Shown one piece after another: positions 28,940-40,889 of a stretch of 64,000 nt of DNA. The translations under genes and the position numbers were made by a program. How positions within the stretch are numbered: position 1 is the stretch's first letter; each line of letters opens with the position of its first letter. The DNA lies in contig NC_030387.2 of the NCBI RefSeq assembly GCF_001625215.2, positions 38,401,606-38,465,605 on the forward strand. The letters are read 5' to 3'. The notes beneath the pieces were generated by a model that was not told the origin of the DNA, made no database searches, and worked only from the letters and a program-made list of their open reading frames with translations. Source of the stretch: Daucus carota subsp. sativus. Lineage: Eukaryota > Streptophyta > Magnoliopsida > Apiales > Apiaceae.

Positions 28940-29401
28940 CCAATGGAGTATTGTTCAGGTAAATATATTTCCGGATATGATAATAATTTTGGAATTGACA
29001 AGTCCTTTAACTGAGCAGAATCTTTTCTTTACATGCTTGCTATGGTTTGCCAGTGTGTAGTCTAATCTATACAGCCTTTCTTTTCACAGCACCTTTACTT
29101 TATTATATATTGTCCTTTAACTGAGCAGAATCTTTTCTTTACAGCCTTTCTTTTGCCAGTGTGTAATATCTTGTCCCGAATGCTTCTGTTTCCTTTAAGT
29201 TTATTTATTGCTTCAACACCATTACATTAAATTAATTAACAAAATTGGATTAACAATAAAAAACGAAAGAAAAATACAGAGTAACAATAAAAATCAAGGA
29301 CTGAAAAGGAAAATACAGATTAACAATTAAAAACAAGGACTGAAAAGGAAAATACATATTAACAATTAAAAACAAGGACTAAAAAGAAAATGGCAATTAA
29401 A
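28940..29401. repeat. Spacer of repeated cargo-gene flanks
   Basis: Holds a second copy of the promoter block (TTGACAAGTCCTTTAACTGA region), a copy of the 3' flank of the acidic-tail genes (about 29178-29260, matching 28196-28268), and about three short tandem units containing AAACAAGGACTGAAAAGG (29290-29395). Confidence 0.55.
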
Positions 29402-32257
29402 TTACACAGTAGGGTCAACATTGTACAATGGACACCTTCTACTACGTCTAGTGTGTCCTTCTTGCTTGCAGCGGCCACATTTGTGACTTGTACGGGAACT
29501 GTCCATCTCCGTGCGTATTCTGACGGATTGACCCCTTTCTCCTCGTTTACGCTTTCTCTTTCGCAAGGCCTCGTTCGGTACCACAGTTCCAAACATTCTC
29601 CATTGCACTGGCAAATCAATATCCCAATACCCAGTTGCTGGTAATGGATATATCATTGGCTCCCACAATTTCAACAAAGTAGAGTTGTAGTGGAAGGGGC
29701 CAATCCACTGTTTCCAGTTTAAGTGATTGTGGTTGCAAGCAGCAATCAAATGTGAACACGGTAGGCGGTGGCAAGCCCATTTCCCGCAAGTGCATGTACG
29801 CTGAGTTATGTCAACCACCTGCGTGTTCCCGCCCTTATTGCACCCTTTTACCATGTACCTTTGCGTCTTTACGGAGAACAAACCGGTTCCTCTATTAAAT
29901 GTCTCGACCCGGTGTGTGTTAGCTTTGGCTGCAATCTTCTCCAACTTATTTCTCGTCCTTAGACAAAGTTCATGACCCTCCCCAATGCCCTCAAGCACTG
30001 CGTTCCTCTCCTTATTGACCGTCCTAACAGTTTTATAAAACATGAATTCAATCATTGCGGTCACAGGTAGGTGCCGAGCCACGCGCACGTTACCATTAAA
30101 GCTCTCCGTGATGTTTGTGGTAGCTTGGCCGAAACGAGCGTGGCCTGTGTCATGACAAATAGTCCAGAGGGCTGGACTTATCCCTAGCAACCACCTCAAG
30201 CCTTGAGGCGAAAGCTCTCCAATCTTCTTCATGTAGGCATCATATTTCCTAATCTGTGGCGTATTGCCGGCTAGCCACATGTACATTTTAAGGTCCTTTC
30301 CCGGGAATGCCTTGGAGAAGTTGCTCCTAACATGATGGAGGCAGAATCTGTGATAGCCCATCGGCGGGGTAAAACCACTCGCTTCGTCATTCATTGCAGC
30401 AAGGATCCCCGTCGCACGGTCAGATATAATACAAACCCCCAATCTATCTCGGCATACATGTCTACGTAAAAGACGTAGAAACCAAGACCAATTTTCAGTT
30501 GTTTCCTCATCAACAAGGGCGAAGCATATGGGATATTGGTGGTTATTAGAGTCGACTCCCACCGCGACCAGCAATTTCCCATTATACTTTCCCTTAAGAA
30601 ATGTACCATCAATGGAAATAACTGGCCGTGCATACTGCCAACCATCAATCATTGCTTTTAGGCACCAAAATGCACGAACAAATGTCGATGTACCCCTCTC
30701 TTTATGATGTGGAACAACCTCAACCACAACTATGCTTCCGACATTTGTACTGGCCATGACATTAAGAAACCGAGGGAGCTCGTTGTAGGTTGTCTTCCAG
30801 CTTCCATAAACGCTTTCCATGGCGGCCATCTTCCCCCTCCATGCTTTCAAGTAACTAACCAAATGGTGGTACTCATCATTGACCATTGTGATGATGTTGC
30901 TTACCTTCAATTGAGGGGTCTGGGAGATCTGTTGAAACAAAATATATTAACATTAACGATGAATAATAAACGATAATATTTAGACATATAATGATATCCA
31001 AGGTTGTAGGACTTACGTAGGGAGCAACCACATAGCCAATCATTTTTGCTGAAATTTTGCGGTGGTCCTGCGTGGGTCTATCCAGTAGGCATGTGTGAAT
31101 CTCTGGACATTTAGTTATTTGAAAAAGGCCGTGGGACTTCTTCTTCGCGGCCCTTAGCTTCCACTTGCAGTTTGAAACCACACATTTAACTTTGTAGACT
31201 TGCGTGGAGCTTTTCTCCACGATGAAATTTCGATCTGTACTTATGTGTGCATGTTTCACAGCAACTATGAGCACTTCCTTGGTAGCAAATAGAGCTCCTT
31301 CGGTCAACTCATCGGTGGCGGGATCAAACCCGAGTGACATAACTGCGTCCTCGTTGGACACAATCACAGGCTCGTAATCCTGGGATCCAAACCATGCAGC
31401 TCTAGGTTCATGAATAGACAATGCCTGTGTTTGCAAGTGCATGTTTCCCTCTCTTTCTTCATCGGAATCAACCTCCGAAAAATCTTCACTTTCCGGAACA
31501 TCCTCCTGTGATAGATTCCACTCCGAATCGTCACTGCTGCTTATGGCTCTTTCCGAGCCATACTCTTCATCATCCTCCTCGTTCTCCAGTGCAAGAGCTA
31601 TAGCTGCACCTCTTTTCGGGGTTTGACGAGCCGGTGATGACTGTCTACCACTCAAATCGTCCTCGTCCACAACCTCTTCAACAACAAAACGACCTGTATT
31701 ACTCGAGCCACCACCATACTCTCCAATCGTCCCGTAGTTGTAGCCGCTAGACCACCCTTGCATGCCCTGGTTTTGTCCATAGTTTCCCCCATAATCGCCT
31801 CCAAAACTCCCACCGTAGTTTTCAACATAATTTGAAACTTGGCCACCTGCAGCAGTTTGTCCGGTTTGTCCATAGTTCCCCCATACTCGCCTCCATAGTG
31901 TTGGCTGGGTTGAGCAATACTCTCGGCCTCGATAAACAATGATACGTCTCCACCCAAGTGAAATCTCTCGGGGATACTTAACATCCTACGAACATCGTCG
32001 TCCGATTTAACAGACTTCACAAAGAACCCCGAAACGAGGTTACTAACCCCGATTCGAGGATATTTCACACTAAGCTTGACATCCCAATGATGCCTACTTA
32101 TATGCATCAACCCGAACACCATATCTCGTAGTTCTTCAAGTGAGCTGCTCAATTTCACATACATCATTTCTTTCGGATCTAAGGTGTAGAGAACATCGTT
32201 ATCTTGTTTTATGATTTCACCTCCCCAGAAGAAATTAACGTTTACGTATCCGTCCAT
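29402..32257 (-). CDS. mudrA: mudrA-like MULE transposase (apparent one-base frameshift)
   Basis: Two exons: 32257-31017 and 30928-29402, with a CTAC|GTAAGT donor and CAACAG acceptor in phase. The N-terminal part (MDGYVNVNFFWGGEI) is a PB1-like start. A glycine/tyrosine/asparagine-rich linker with YGG repeats follows, then the MuDR DNA-binding domain (HISTDRNFIVEKSS, then CVVSNCKWKLRAAKK). Exon 2 has the MULE DDE transposase domain (SIDGTFLKGKYNGKLLVAVG, IISDRATGI, FCLHHVRSNF), a SWIM zinc finger (CTCGKWACHRLPCSHLIAAC) and a CCHC knuckle (CGRCKQEGHTRRSRRC). Near 31876-31882 the linker lacks one base compared with its own nearby repeat (31770-31784), which breaks the frame. Otherwise the gene is open, so it was active recently or the gap is a sequence error. 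Confidence 0.88.
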
Positions 32258-32346
32258 CTTTGTTTTTGAAGTGTGTGTTTTTTTATGATTTTCGTGTTCG
32301 GCTAGGATTTTCTCACAAGGCAGATTGATAATATGAGGGAGAGTTT

Positions 32347-33681
32347 GTAGTGTTTGTTTTTCTGATTTGGTTTTGGTGCATAATGAAGAACACAAAATGC
32401 TGCTTATAAGGACACAATTCAAAAGAAAACACTGTGCTTGAACAGTGGATGCATTTGCTTTCTTCACTTAATGGATTTGCAGAATCGTCCTCTCACCAAA
32501 AAAGTCATTCTTTCAGCAGTAAAAACATGCATGAATAGTGGATGCATTTGATTTTTCCAAATAATGGATTTGCAGAATCGTCCTCTCACAAAAGAAGTTA
32601 TCTTTCAGCAGTGAAAACAGGCTTGAATATTTGATGCAGATTGCTTTCTCTACTTAATGGATTTGCAGAAAAACGTCCTCTCAGCAAAAAAGTTAATATT
32701 TGAGCAGTAACAACAGGCTGGCTTATTGAATTATTGAATGATTTCAATGAAGTTGGCAGCTTTGTCCAGTGTTAAATCAATGTTTTGTAATAAAAAGCTA
32801 AAAAACCTACTGCCTTAGATGTGACCATACAATCAAAATTATTTGCACACTCCTCAAAAAATAATTATCTGCATCACATTTTAATATTAGGTAAATAAAA
32901 CTTTAAATATTAGATAAATAATTAATAAACTATAAATATTAGGTAAATAAAAAAATATTAGGTAAAAATTAGATAAAGGAAAAAATATTTCCGAATTAAA
33001 TTAAATTAAAAAATATAATATTACAATCTATAATATTATATTATATCATTACATAATATAATAATATAAAATATAATATCACAAATAATGTATCACTATA
33101 TAATATAAAATATTTTTATATTATATCATTATATAAATTATATTATAAAATATTATAATATAAATAATATGGGTCGCCCTTTGAAATAATATTCTAAATG
33201 GTGTGAAAAAATTTAATTTATAAATAATAAATTAAAATTGTATGTATCATGCCAATGTAGTGTTTGTTTTTCTGATTTGGTTTTGGTGCATAATGAAGAA
33301 CACAAAATGCTGCTTATAAGGACACAATTCAAAAGAAAACACTGTGCTTGAACAGTGGATGCATTTGCTTTCTTCACTTAATGGATTTGCAGAATCGTCC
33401 TCTCACCAAAAAAGTCATTCTTTCAGCAGTAAAAACATGCATCAATAGTGGATGCATTTGATTTTTCCAAATAATGGATTTGCAGAATCGTCCTCTCACA
33501 AAAGAAGTTATCTTTCAGCAGTGAAAACAGGCTTGAATATTTGATGCAGATTGCTTTCTCTACTTAATGGATTTGCAGAAAAACGTCCTCTCAGCAAAAA
33601 AATGAATATTTGAGCAGTAACAACAGGCTGGCTTATTGAATTATTGAATGATTTCAATGAAGTTGACAGCTTTGTCCAGTG
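32347..33681. repeat. Duplicated subterminal block at the MULE right end
   Basis: Starting TAGTGTTTGTTTTTCTGATT, the block 32348-33100 occurs again at 33258-34004, with over 95 percent identity by eye. The first copy diverges near 33110 into sequence that matches the left interior (GGGTCGCCCTTTGAAATAAT, 33172-33191). The repeated block includes the 5' flank of the transposase gene and the inner part of the TIR. Confidence 0.75.
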
Positions 33682-34442
33682 TTAAATCAATGTTTTGTAA
33701 TAAAAAGCTAAAAAACCTACTGCCTTAGATGTGACCATACAATCAAAATTATTTGCACACTCCTCAAAAAATAATTCTCTGCATCACATTTTAATATTAG
33801 GTAAATAAAACTTTAAATATTAGATAAATAATTAATAAACTATAAATATTAGGTAAATAAATAAACATTAGGTAAAAATTAGATAAAGGAAAAAATATTT
33901 CCGAATTAAATTAAATTAAAAAATATAATATCACAATCTATAATATTATATTATATCATTACATAATATAATAATATAAAATATAATATCACAAATAATG
34001 TATAAGAATTATCCGATTAATGATTTTATTTTTAAAAAAAATATATCACAAATAATGTATAAGAATTTTATGATTTTTTTATATTATATCATTATATAAT
34101 ATAATATTATAAAAATATTATATTATTTAAAAAAAAATTATTATATTATAATTAGGGTTGTTTCAAAGAAATGGGGCACATATCAAAGAGCTTGGGTAGC
34201 TCTTTGAAAATGCGACCCCAAGGGGGGATTTTCAAGCTTGGGTAGCTCTTTGAAAACGCGACCCAAGGGGGGATTTTCAAGCTTGGGTCGCTTTTTCAAA
34301 GCGCGACCCCTGTTGGAGAAATCGTTTTCGTTCGGGTCGCTCTTTCTCGCCTCATTTAGACTGGTTAGTTTTGAAAGCTCGAAAAAAAACTGGTTAGTTT
34401 TGAAAAGTGGTTGAATAAATTGGTTAGAAATGAGAGGGAGCC
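33682..34442 (-). repeat. MULE right terminal inverted repeat
   Basis: Same length as the left repeat and close to it in sequence in inverse orientation, ending GAGAGGGAGCC at 34442. The ORF at 34183-34599 in it is translated repeat, not a gene. Confidence 0.88.
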
Positions 34443-34633
34443 ATCGAAAGACGATGCCAGCACTAACAAAATATCTCATACTTTTACCCAAGGGTAGATG
34501 AAAGCGTGTCCAATTGTTCAAGATGCGTGTCGAGAAATGATAAGTTAAGACACCATTAGCGCTAACCACACATGTCTCATAAAAAGTCTGGTTTTCCAAA
34601 TGAACTTATCAGCGTTGATTTCTCACATATATT

Positions 34634-35128
34634 TAGCGCTGGCAATTTCGGGTTTCGGGTCGGGTTGACAGCCGCGGGTCAAAAAATTTATCCAACTCGA
34701 ACCCCACCCAAAATTTTAATGGGTCAGAATACCCAACCCGAACCCGACCCGCACTACCCGCGGTTAACCCGAACTCGACCCGAAAATTAATATTTATTAA
34801 TAAAAATATTTTTTAATAATAAAATAAATATTATTTTAATTTAAATAAATTAATTTTTATTAAATTAAATAATTTTTTATTAAATTTAACTAATAAATTT
34901 AATAAAAATAATATAAATAATATGAATATATATAATATTTATATTATATATTAATTTTCGGGTAATTTCGGGTAACCCGGATTCAACCCGAAAATGACCC
35001 GTTTTTTCTGGGTTGATTTTGGGTCAACCCGAATTCGACCCGAACCCGAAAAACCCCAACCCGAATTCGTATTTTGTGGGTCGAATTCGTGTCGGGTTGT
35101 CGGGTCGGGTACAATATTGCCACCCCTA
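34634..35128. mobile_element. Second hAT-like GGGTCGGGTT element
   Basis: The ends TAGCGCTGGCAAT and ATTGCCACCCCTA are imperfect inverted repeats. A perfect 8-bp target duplication CATATATT lies at 34626-34633 and 35129-35136. Subterminal GGGTTCGGGT-type repeats face each other around an AT-only core. Related in design to the element at 8507-9298, but not a close copy. Confidence 0.75.
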
Positions 35129-35348
35129 CATATATTAAAGCGTGCATCGACCTTATAATTTAAAAGTTGTTAATATAATTTAGTACCACTACATATACTA
35201 ATTTATGATCCATATCATGTATGAGTATTTTCTTAAAATATATATTTATTTTAATAAAAATTTTGATATAATTAGTCATGTATGTGATTAAAATTATTAA
35301 ATATTACGCATATATATGTATATATTATAATAATATATATATAGACTT

Positions 35349-35750
35349 AAGTTCTATGGAGTACATAAAAACATTGGAGTATTGGAGTACAAATCATAAT
35401 TTTTTAGTTTGATACTATATAATATCTTTGATTATCTAAATTTTGATATAATCTATCATTTATAAGTTGTATTGCACATAATTGTCCATTAATTATTAAT
35501 ATCTTTCAACTTTAACAAGTATTAAGATTATTGTTCTGCTTATTAGTTATATTGCAGAACATAGAGTCCTATGATTTATAAAAGTAATTATTCTACCATT
35601 TGATCACGATGTTATATTGCAGAACATAATGGGCAGGTTGTCAAATATTTACAAATATTATTGGACAAAAAAAATGAAATTTAGATGACTAGATTACATT
35701 TTATCAAACTTTGTACTCCAATACTCCAATTTTTTTTGTACTCCATAGAA

Positions 35751-35753
<3 letters not shown>
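35349..35753. repeat. Inverted-repeat element with AAGTTCTATGGAGTAC ends
   Basis: AAGTTCTATGGAGTAC and GTACTCCATAGAACTT, extended by GGAGTATTGGAGTAC and its inverse, enclose about 400 bp of non-coding DNA. Both flanks are (TA)n microsatellite, so the target duplication cannot be read. Confidence 0.65.
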
Positions 35754-35795
<42 letters not shown>

Positions 35796-36215
35796 AAGAG
35801 AATCAGTTATAAATAGAACCGAATCAAATAATTTTTTTATTGATCTGACTCAATTCTTAAATTTATGATATTTTGATTTTCAATTATTTTAGTTCAGTTT
35901 TAATCTCAACTCATGATTGAATGCTCATCTCTAATGAATATAATATTCTAAAAGAAGTGTTATATAATATCTTATGAAGTGTCAAAATTATAATTAATAT
36001 TTTTAAAAATAAAACTTGAAAAATAAAAATTTTGAAAATAAAATTTAATATGGTATTATTCTTAAAACACACTTTTAAGAAAGTAATATTTTGAGTAATT
36101 TTCCTAATTTTTATTACCTCCTATAAACTTTTTTCTTTTCTCATTTGCATCAAGTATAAAGTTTTTTCAATGGCTGCACTTTTTTAAAAATAATATAGAT
36201 AATTAGTTTTAGTGA
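35754..36215. other. AT-rich spacer
   Basis: A (TA)n run at about 35755-35791, then non-coding DNA without recognised features. Confidence 0.35.
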
Positions 36216-36329
36216 TACTCCCTCCGTTTCAAATTATGTGTCCACTTTCAAAAAATCACATAGTTTAAAAAAATTAGACTGTGAGAACAAAGAGGTGTAT
36301 TAAAAACATTAATTGAACCTAATATGTGG

Positions 36330-37384
36330 TACTCCCTGTTAGGGCTGCACATGGGCTGGATTGAGCCGGTTTCGGCCATTCAAGCGACCCAACCCATTTA
36401 GTACGGGTTACAAAAATTTAACCCATTAATCATAAAAAGAATTAGAAACTCAACCCTACTAATTGTATGACGGGTTGGGTTGGTTAGGGTAGGGTTGATC
36501 GGGTTGAAAAATTTGCAAGATAAGCATAATCCAAAATATGTTTTGCACCATTTTTGTGTACAATTAGCAATAACATAGAACATTGCACCGATACAAAATA
36601 TCAGGTGCTTTTACAGTGCAGATATTCTCTCCATACTAAGGTGGACAACTGAATCTTAATACACTAATAACTATTAAAAATAATGTTTCCGCCATGATAT
36701 ATAATCATAAGAACTAGCAATGTGAGTCGTTTGATTTTGAATTACAAAACTTTATTTCTAATTGTTTCTGCACATTGCACTACACTCACTGTCTATCATC
36801 AAATAAGTAAATATAGTTCCGTGAGCAACCAAAAATATTCTATCGGAGTGTTAAAGATATATTTTGACCGGGTTGGGTTGGTTTAAGGTTTTTAAAAATT
36901 ATATTTCGACCCAACCCATTATAAACAGCTCAACCAAAAATCAACCCAATTAACCCATGGTTTGGAATGGGTCGGGTTAGTCGGCCTAGTTCAAGGTTGG
37001 GTTGGGTTGGTTTGAACGGGTTGGACAACCCATGAGCGGCCCTACTCCCTGTCCCTCTCATTTCTTTACGGTTACTATTTTGGGATGTCCCTCTCATTTC
37101 TGTACAGTTACTATTTTGGGATGTCCTTCTCATTTCTTTACGCTACAATAAATAGTAAGTTTTTTCCATCATTACACCCACTATTTTCCCCCACTATCTC
37201 ATGTTTAACAACAAAAACTACTATTACACTCATTACTTTCCTCCATTATCTCAAATCTACTATTAAATATTGATGAGTCCCACCACTTTACCCACTTTTC
37301 ATCTAATTTCACTCATTTTTCATACATTGTCTTGGTCTTCGTGTCCCCCTCCAATGTAAACAATTGAGGGAGACGGACGGAGTA
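36330..37384. mobile_element. Stowaway-like MITE B inside MITE A
   Basis: TACTCCCTGTCCCTCTCATT (after removal of the hAT-like insertion) and GAGGGAGACGGACGGAGTA form the ends. Near its left end a unit of about 37 bp, TGTCCCTCTCATTTCTTTAC onward, is repeated about 2.5 times (37052-37145). Confidence 0.68.
36340..37044. mobile_element. Third hAT-like element, inside MITE B
   Basis: The ends TAGGGCTGCACATGGGCTGG and CATGAGCGGCCCTA are partly inverted, with a perfect 8-bp target duplication CTCCCTGT (36332-36339 and 37045-37052) made from the MITE end. Subterminal GGGTTGGGTTGG-type repeats; no transposase. Confidence 0.78.
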
Positions 37385-37534
37385 TATAGTTGATCTTGGA
37401 GATATAAATTTGAAATATGTGAAGGAAAGTTGATTTTGTAAATATAAATTTGTATTGAAAGTTGAAGTGGACAAGTATTTTGAAGCAATTTTTTTTCTTC
37501 TAAAGTGGATATATATTTTGAAACGAAGGAAGTA

Positions 37535-38603
37535 TTAGTAAACTCCTTATATTTATTTATTATTTAAGTATTATTATTTATAATAATTTAAATAAAATTG
37601 CAAAATATATTGAGATTTTTTTAAAATAACATGAATAGTCATATTGATATATTTATGAGACCAAGAACCTTCATAGTGAGCTGTTTAAACTTATTTAAAA
37701 GAAAATTAATTCTTTAAATCTTTCATATTAGTCAAAAATTTAACTTTAAACATAATAATATTTTCATAAGTACTTTGATATTGCACATTATATTTATAAA
37801 CTCTTCCTCTTTTCACCTTTTTACTCTTTTTAACTTATATTAGCTAGTATAAAAACAAATATAAAAACAAATTCATGTACAATTACTAAAATTTAATTAT
37901 ATTTTAGAAAATAAATTAAATTCGTCAAAATGCTTTGATTAAATACGTTCGTGCATGAACAATAATGGGTGTTATTATATTATTCTCATGTCGAAGGTTT
38001 GAATATTATCAAATACTTCTGTTGTACCTTTCACTTCTTTCACAATTCTTTTTATTACCTGACACATATTTTAAAATATATATAAAAAATTGTTAAATAT
38101 TAAATTTTGTTTGAGAGGAAATGAATTATAAAATTTTTAAAATGCCTGATAAGAATCTAAGAGGGTAAAGTGAGTACCATTTTTTTTGGTTATAATGTTA
38201 AAATTTTAAAAAATTGAGAAAAAAGAGAGCAGTGATCCAGTGTAACAGAATCCTGCCAGGCTGGAGATGATAGCAAAGCTATTGGATACCAGATACTCCA
38301 ATCACCTTTTTCAAGATCTGGATATAACCCCTAAAGTACAATTATACCCTCGCTCCACCCAATCAAATCTCTCCACCTGTATAAAGCTACCTAGTTGTCA
38401 CCATGAGTTTATATTTACAAAGCATCTAAGGGCAAACAAGTAAACTCACATAAAAAGACCTCGAAAAACTTGTGGCTCAGAAAAAACCCTCTTGTGCTGA
38501 CGTGGGATCCACATTTGTAGTGGTGCTTTTTATTGATTCCAAGTGGATCATTTTCTTACTTCCCCTCACTGCCAGCAAAGACTTACACAAATCTCTCCCT
38601 CTC
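37535..38603. other. Upstream region of the cyclic Dof factor gene
   Basis: AT-rich to about 38220, then more balanced sequence that probably contains the promoter. An ACGT core (GCTGACGTGG at about 38496) is a plausible bZIP-type site, but only by motif. No ORF. Confidence 0.35.
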
Positions 38604-38611
38604 TATATATA
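38604..38611 (+). promoter_or_regulatory. TATA box of the cyclic Dof factor gene
   Basis: TATATATA about 100 bases before ATG 38706, preceded by a CTCTCCCTCTC pyrimidine stretch. Confidence 0.55.
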
Positions 38612-38705
38612 CAGTACTTATATATATTTTATATAATAGGCTCACGCCGTCATAATTTTCCGGCGAGATTTTTTCGGCGATTTTTTCGGAGATATTTTCG
38701 GAGAC

Positions 38706-40889
38706 ATGGGGGAGGAGAAGGATCTGGGTATTAAGCTGTTTGGGAAAAAGATTGTGTTGACGGAGGCTGAGAAAGTTCCGGCCGGCTCCGGCCAAGATTC
38801 CGGCGGGGTTCGGTCAGGGGAGGGTAAAGGTGGGAGCTTGGGAGGGGAAGATGGATCAGATGGGGAAAAGGTATGATTTTTTAAGTGGGTTTTGTAGTTG
38901 TAACATTTCTTTATTGGTTTTGTTATGTGATTTATCTTCTTGGATTGGCTGATTTGATAAAAGTCAATTTTTTGGCTTGATTCTAGATTAGTTTACTTGG
39001 GTTTATGGGTTTTTTTTTGGTTTGAATTTGATGAATATTAGAGGACTACATAAGTTGTAAGTGTTGAATTGTGAAATTAAATGAATTGGTTGGAACTTAT
39101 GAATTGATGTTCTTGGTAGTTGTTACATAGTTTGAATTGATTTTTCTCTTCATTAGTTGTCATATCCAATTGTTCACATCTTGTGGTTTTTATGTTCACA
39201 AACTTTTTAATTGCAGAGTTCATTGTTTTGGGAGGTTCAAAGTTAGATTGATAATGATATCCTTGTACGAAACTGGATTTACTTGTTACTCTCACTCAAA
39301 ATCATGATAGATTGTTTGCTGACCTTGCTACTACACTATTCTCCACAGAGTAGAGTAGTTGTTTTAGTGAAGATGGATAATCAATATTGTTATACAGTCT
39401 GAGAAATTGAAGATCTTAAAACTTTAATTTGTCCGAAGTGAGTTATTAGATAGAAAAGGATGTCTAATTGTCTATTGTCTTGTTAGGTCCGAGGGTAGGT
39501 CGTAGGTATTATGGCTAAATGTTCTGGTCGGCTACGAGCTAGTAGAAAATAATCATGTGAGTTGTCAATTGTGTCATACTCTTGCTACTGTATGATTCAG
39601 AACAAGTTTTATGGCCACTAATGTTGATTCTTGCTGAATTCCAGGCTCTCGTTGAAGAAAAAGGTGAGGAAAAATCACAAGACAAAGAAGCATCGCCAAT
39701 CACAAATGAGTCAAAAGGATCGACAGGGGGAGGTGACAGCCCTAAAACCCCCTCAATAAATGAAGAAAATGCAACATTAAAACCTCCAAATACAGATAAT
39801 GAGCAGAGTGATGCAACTGACACTCAAGAGAAGACGTTGAAGAAGCCAGACAAGATTCTTCCTTGTCCTCGATGTAACAGCATGGACACAAAGTTTTGTT
39901 ATTACAACAATTACAATGTTAGCCAACCCCGACACTTTTGTAAGAGCTGCCAGAGATACTGGACTGCTGGAGGAACAATGAGGAACATGCCTGTCGGTGC
40001 TGGTCGTCGCAAGAACAAGAGTTCTGATTCACACTGTCGTCATATGACTGTATCTGTAGCACTCCGTGCAGCTGGAATTGATCCTTCAAATGGAATACAC
40101 AATGGTGCAATAAAAAATAATGAAACGGTCCTCTCATTTGGTGCAGACTCATCCCTCGGTGAATCCATGTCTTCTGTTTTTATTGCCGAGAAGAAGGTTC
40201 CAAACAGTATACAAAATGGGCTTCAGAAACCAGGAGTTGCAATCCCTTGTAAAGGAGGAGAACATGTTGATGATTGCTCCAGTAGATCTTCCAACAAAAA
40301 ATTGAACTCAAACATGGAACGGAAGAAAGATGGAACTGCAGAGCCGGAGGTACATGGTATCCAAGGTTTCCCCACTCAAGTTCCATTTCATCCGACGCTA
40401 CCTTGGCCTTGTCCCTGGAACTCTACAGTTCCCATGCAAGCCATATACCCTCCTGGAGTTCCATTTCCATACTATCCAACACCTTACTGGAATTATAATG
40501 TCCCAGCTTCTTGGAGTATCCCTTGGTTGCAGCCTCCACCTCAGGTAGCACACCAAGATGCTTCAATTTATGATTCAAAATCACAAGTATTAGGAAAGCA
40601 TTCTAGGGAAGGTGATTTGCTCAGACCAATCAATGTTGAAGACAGTGAACACTGCAAACAGAATGATTCTGAAAGATCTGTTTTAGTTCCAAAAAGTTTG
40701 AGGATTGATGACCTTGATGAAACAGCAAAGGGTTCAATATTTGCTAGTCTTGGAATAAAGAATGACTCTATTAGCAAAGCCTTTCAACCAAAGAAAGATG
40801 AAAAGAATAACGTACTTAAACCATCGCCAATTTTAAATGCTAACCCTGCAGCTATGTCAAGGTCCCTCAGATTCCAAGAGAGGGTCTAA
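38706..40889 (+). CDS. CDF: Cyclic Dof factor (CDF) transcription factor
   Basis: Two exons, 38706-38870 and 39645-40889, with an intron of 774 bases, encode 469 residues. The N-terminus has the CDF motif GIKLFGKKI (repressor/TOPLESS-contact motif in this family). The single Dof zinc finger at about residues 120-180 reads [19 protein letters not shown], then [14 protein letters not shown], with all four cysteines. C-terminal CDF-specific boxes are present: [19 protein letters not shown] (the FKF1/GIGANTEA-interacting type) and the final [13 protein letters not shown]. CDFs repress CONSTANS/FT-type flowering genes and adjust nitrogen and stress responses. They are degraded by FKF1-GI in the afternoon. 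No break is seen. Which CDF paralogue it is cannot be decided here. Confidence 0.94.

Larger units (their letters stand above)
23959..34442. mobile_element. Mutator-like transposon (MULE), 10.5 kb, with cargo genes
   Basis: The element begins GGCTCCCTCTCATTTCTAAC and ends in its inverse. It is flanked by a perfect 10-bp target duplication ATCGAAAGAC (23949-23958 and 34443-34452). Terminal inverted repeats are 761 bp (23959-24719 and 33682-34442). Inside, from the left: an acidic protein gene (-), a 143-residue gene (+), a pseudogene copy of the acidic protein (+), a GRF-zinc-finger gene (-), and a two-exon mudrA-like transposase (-). Long TIRs, a target duplication of about 9-10 bp and the transposase domains place it in the MuDR/MULE group. 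Both subterminal regions contain extra partial TIR copies. Confidence 0.93.
36216..37534. mobile_element. Stowaway-like MITE A, carrying two nested insertions
   Basis: The left end TACTCCCTCCGTTTCAAATT (36216) and the right end TTTTGAAACGAAGGAAGTA (37534) are inverted repeats with TA at both edges. The body is split at 36330 by MITE B. Confidence 0.7.

Noticed and set aside
29290..29395. CRISPR-like array
   Set aside because: Short tandem repeats without spacers in a plant transposon; ordinary tandem duplication.
34183..34599. 138-residue minus-strand ORF
   Set aside because: It lies in the MULE terminal inverted repeat and reflects its repeated units.
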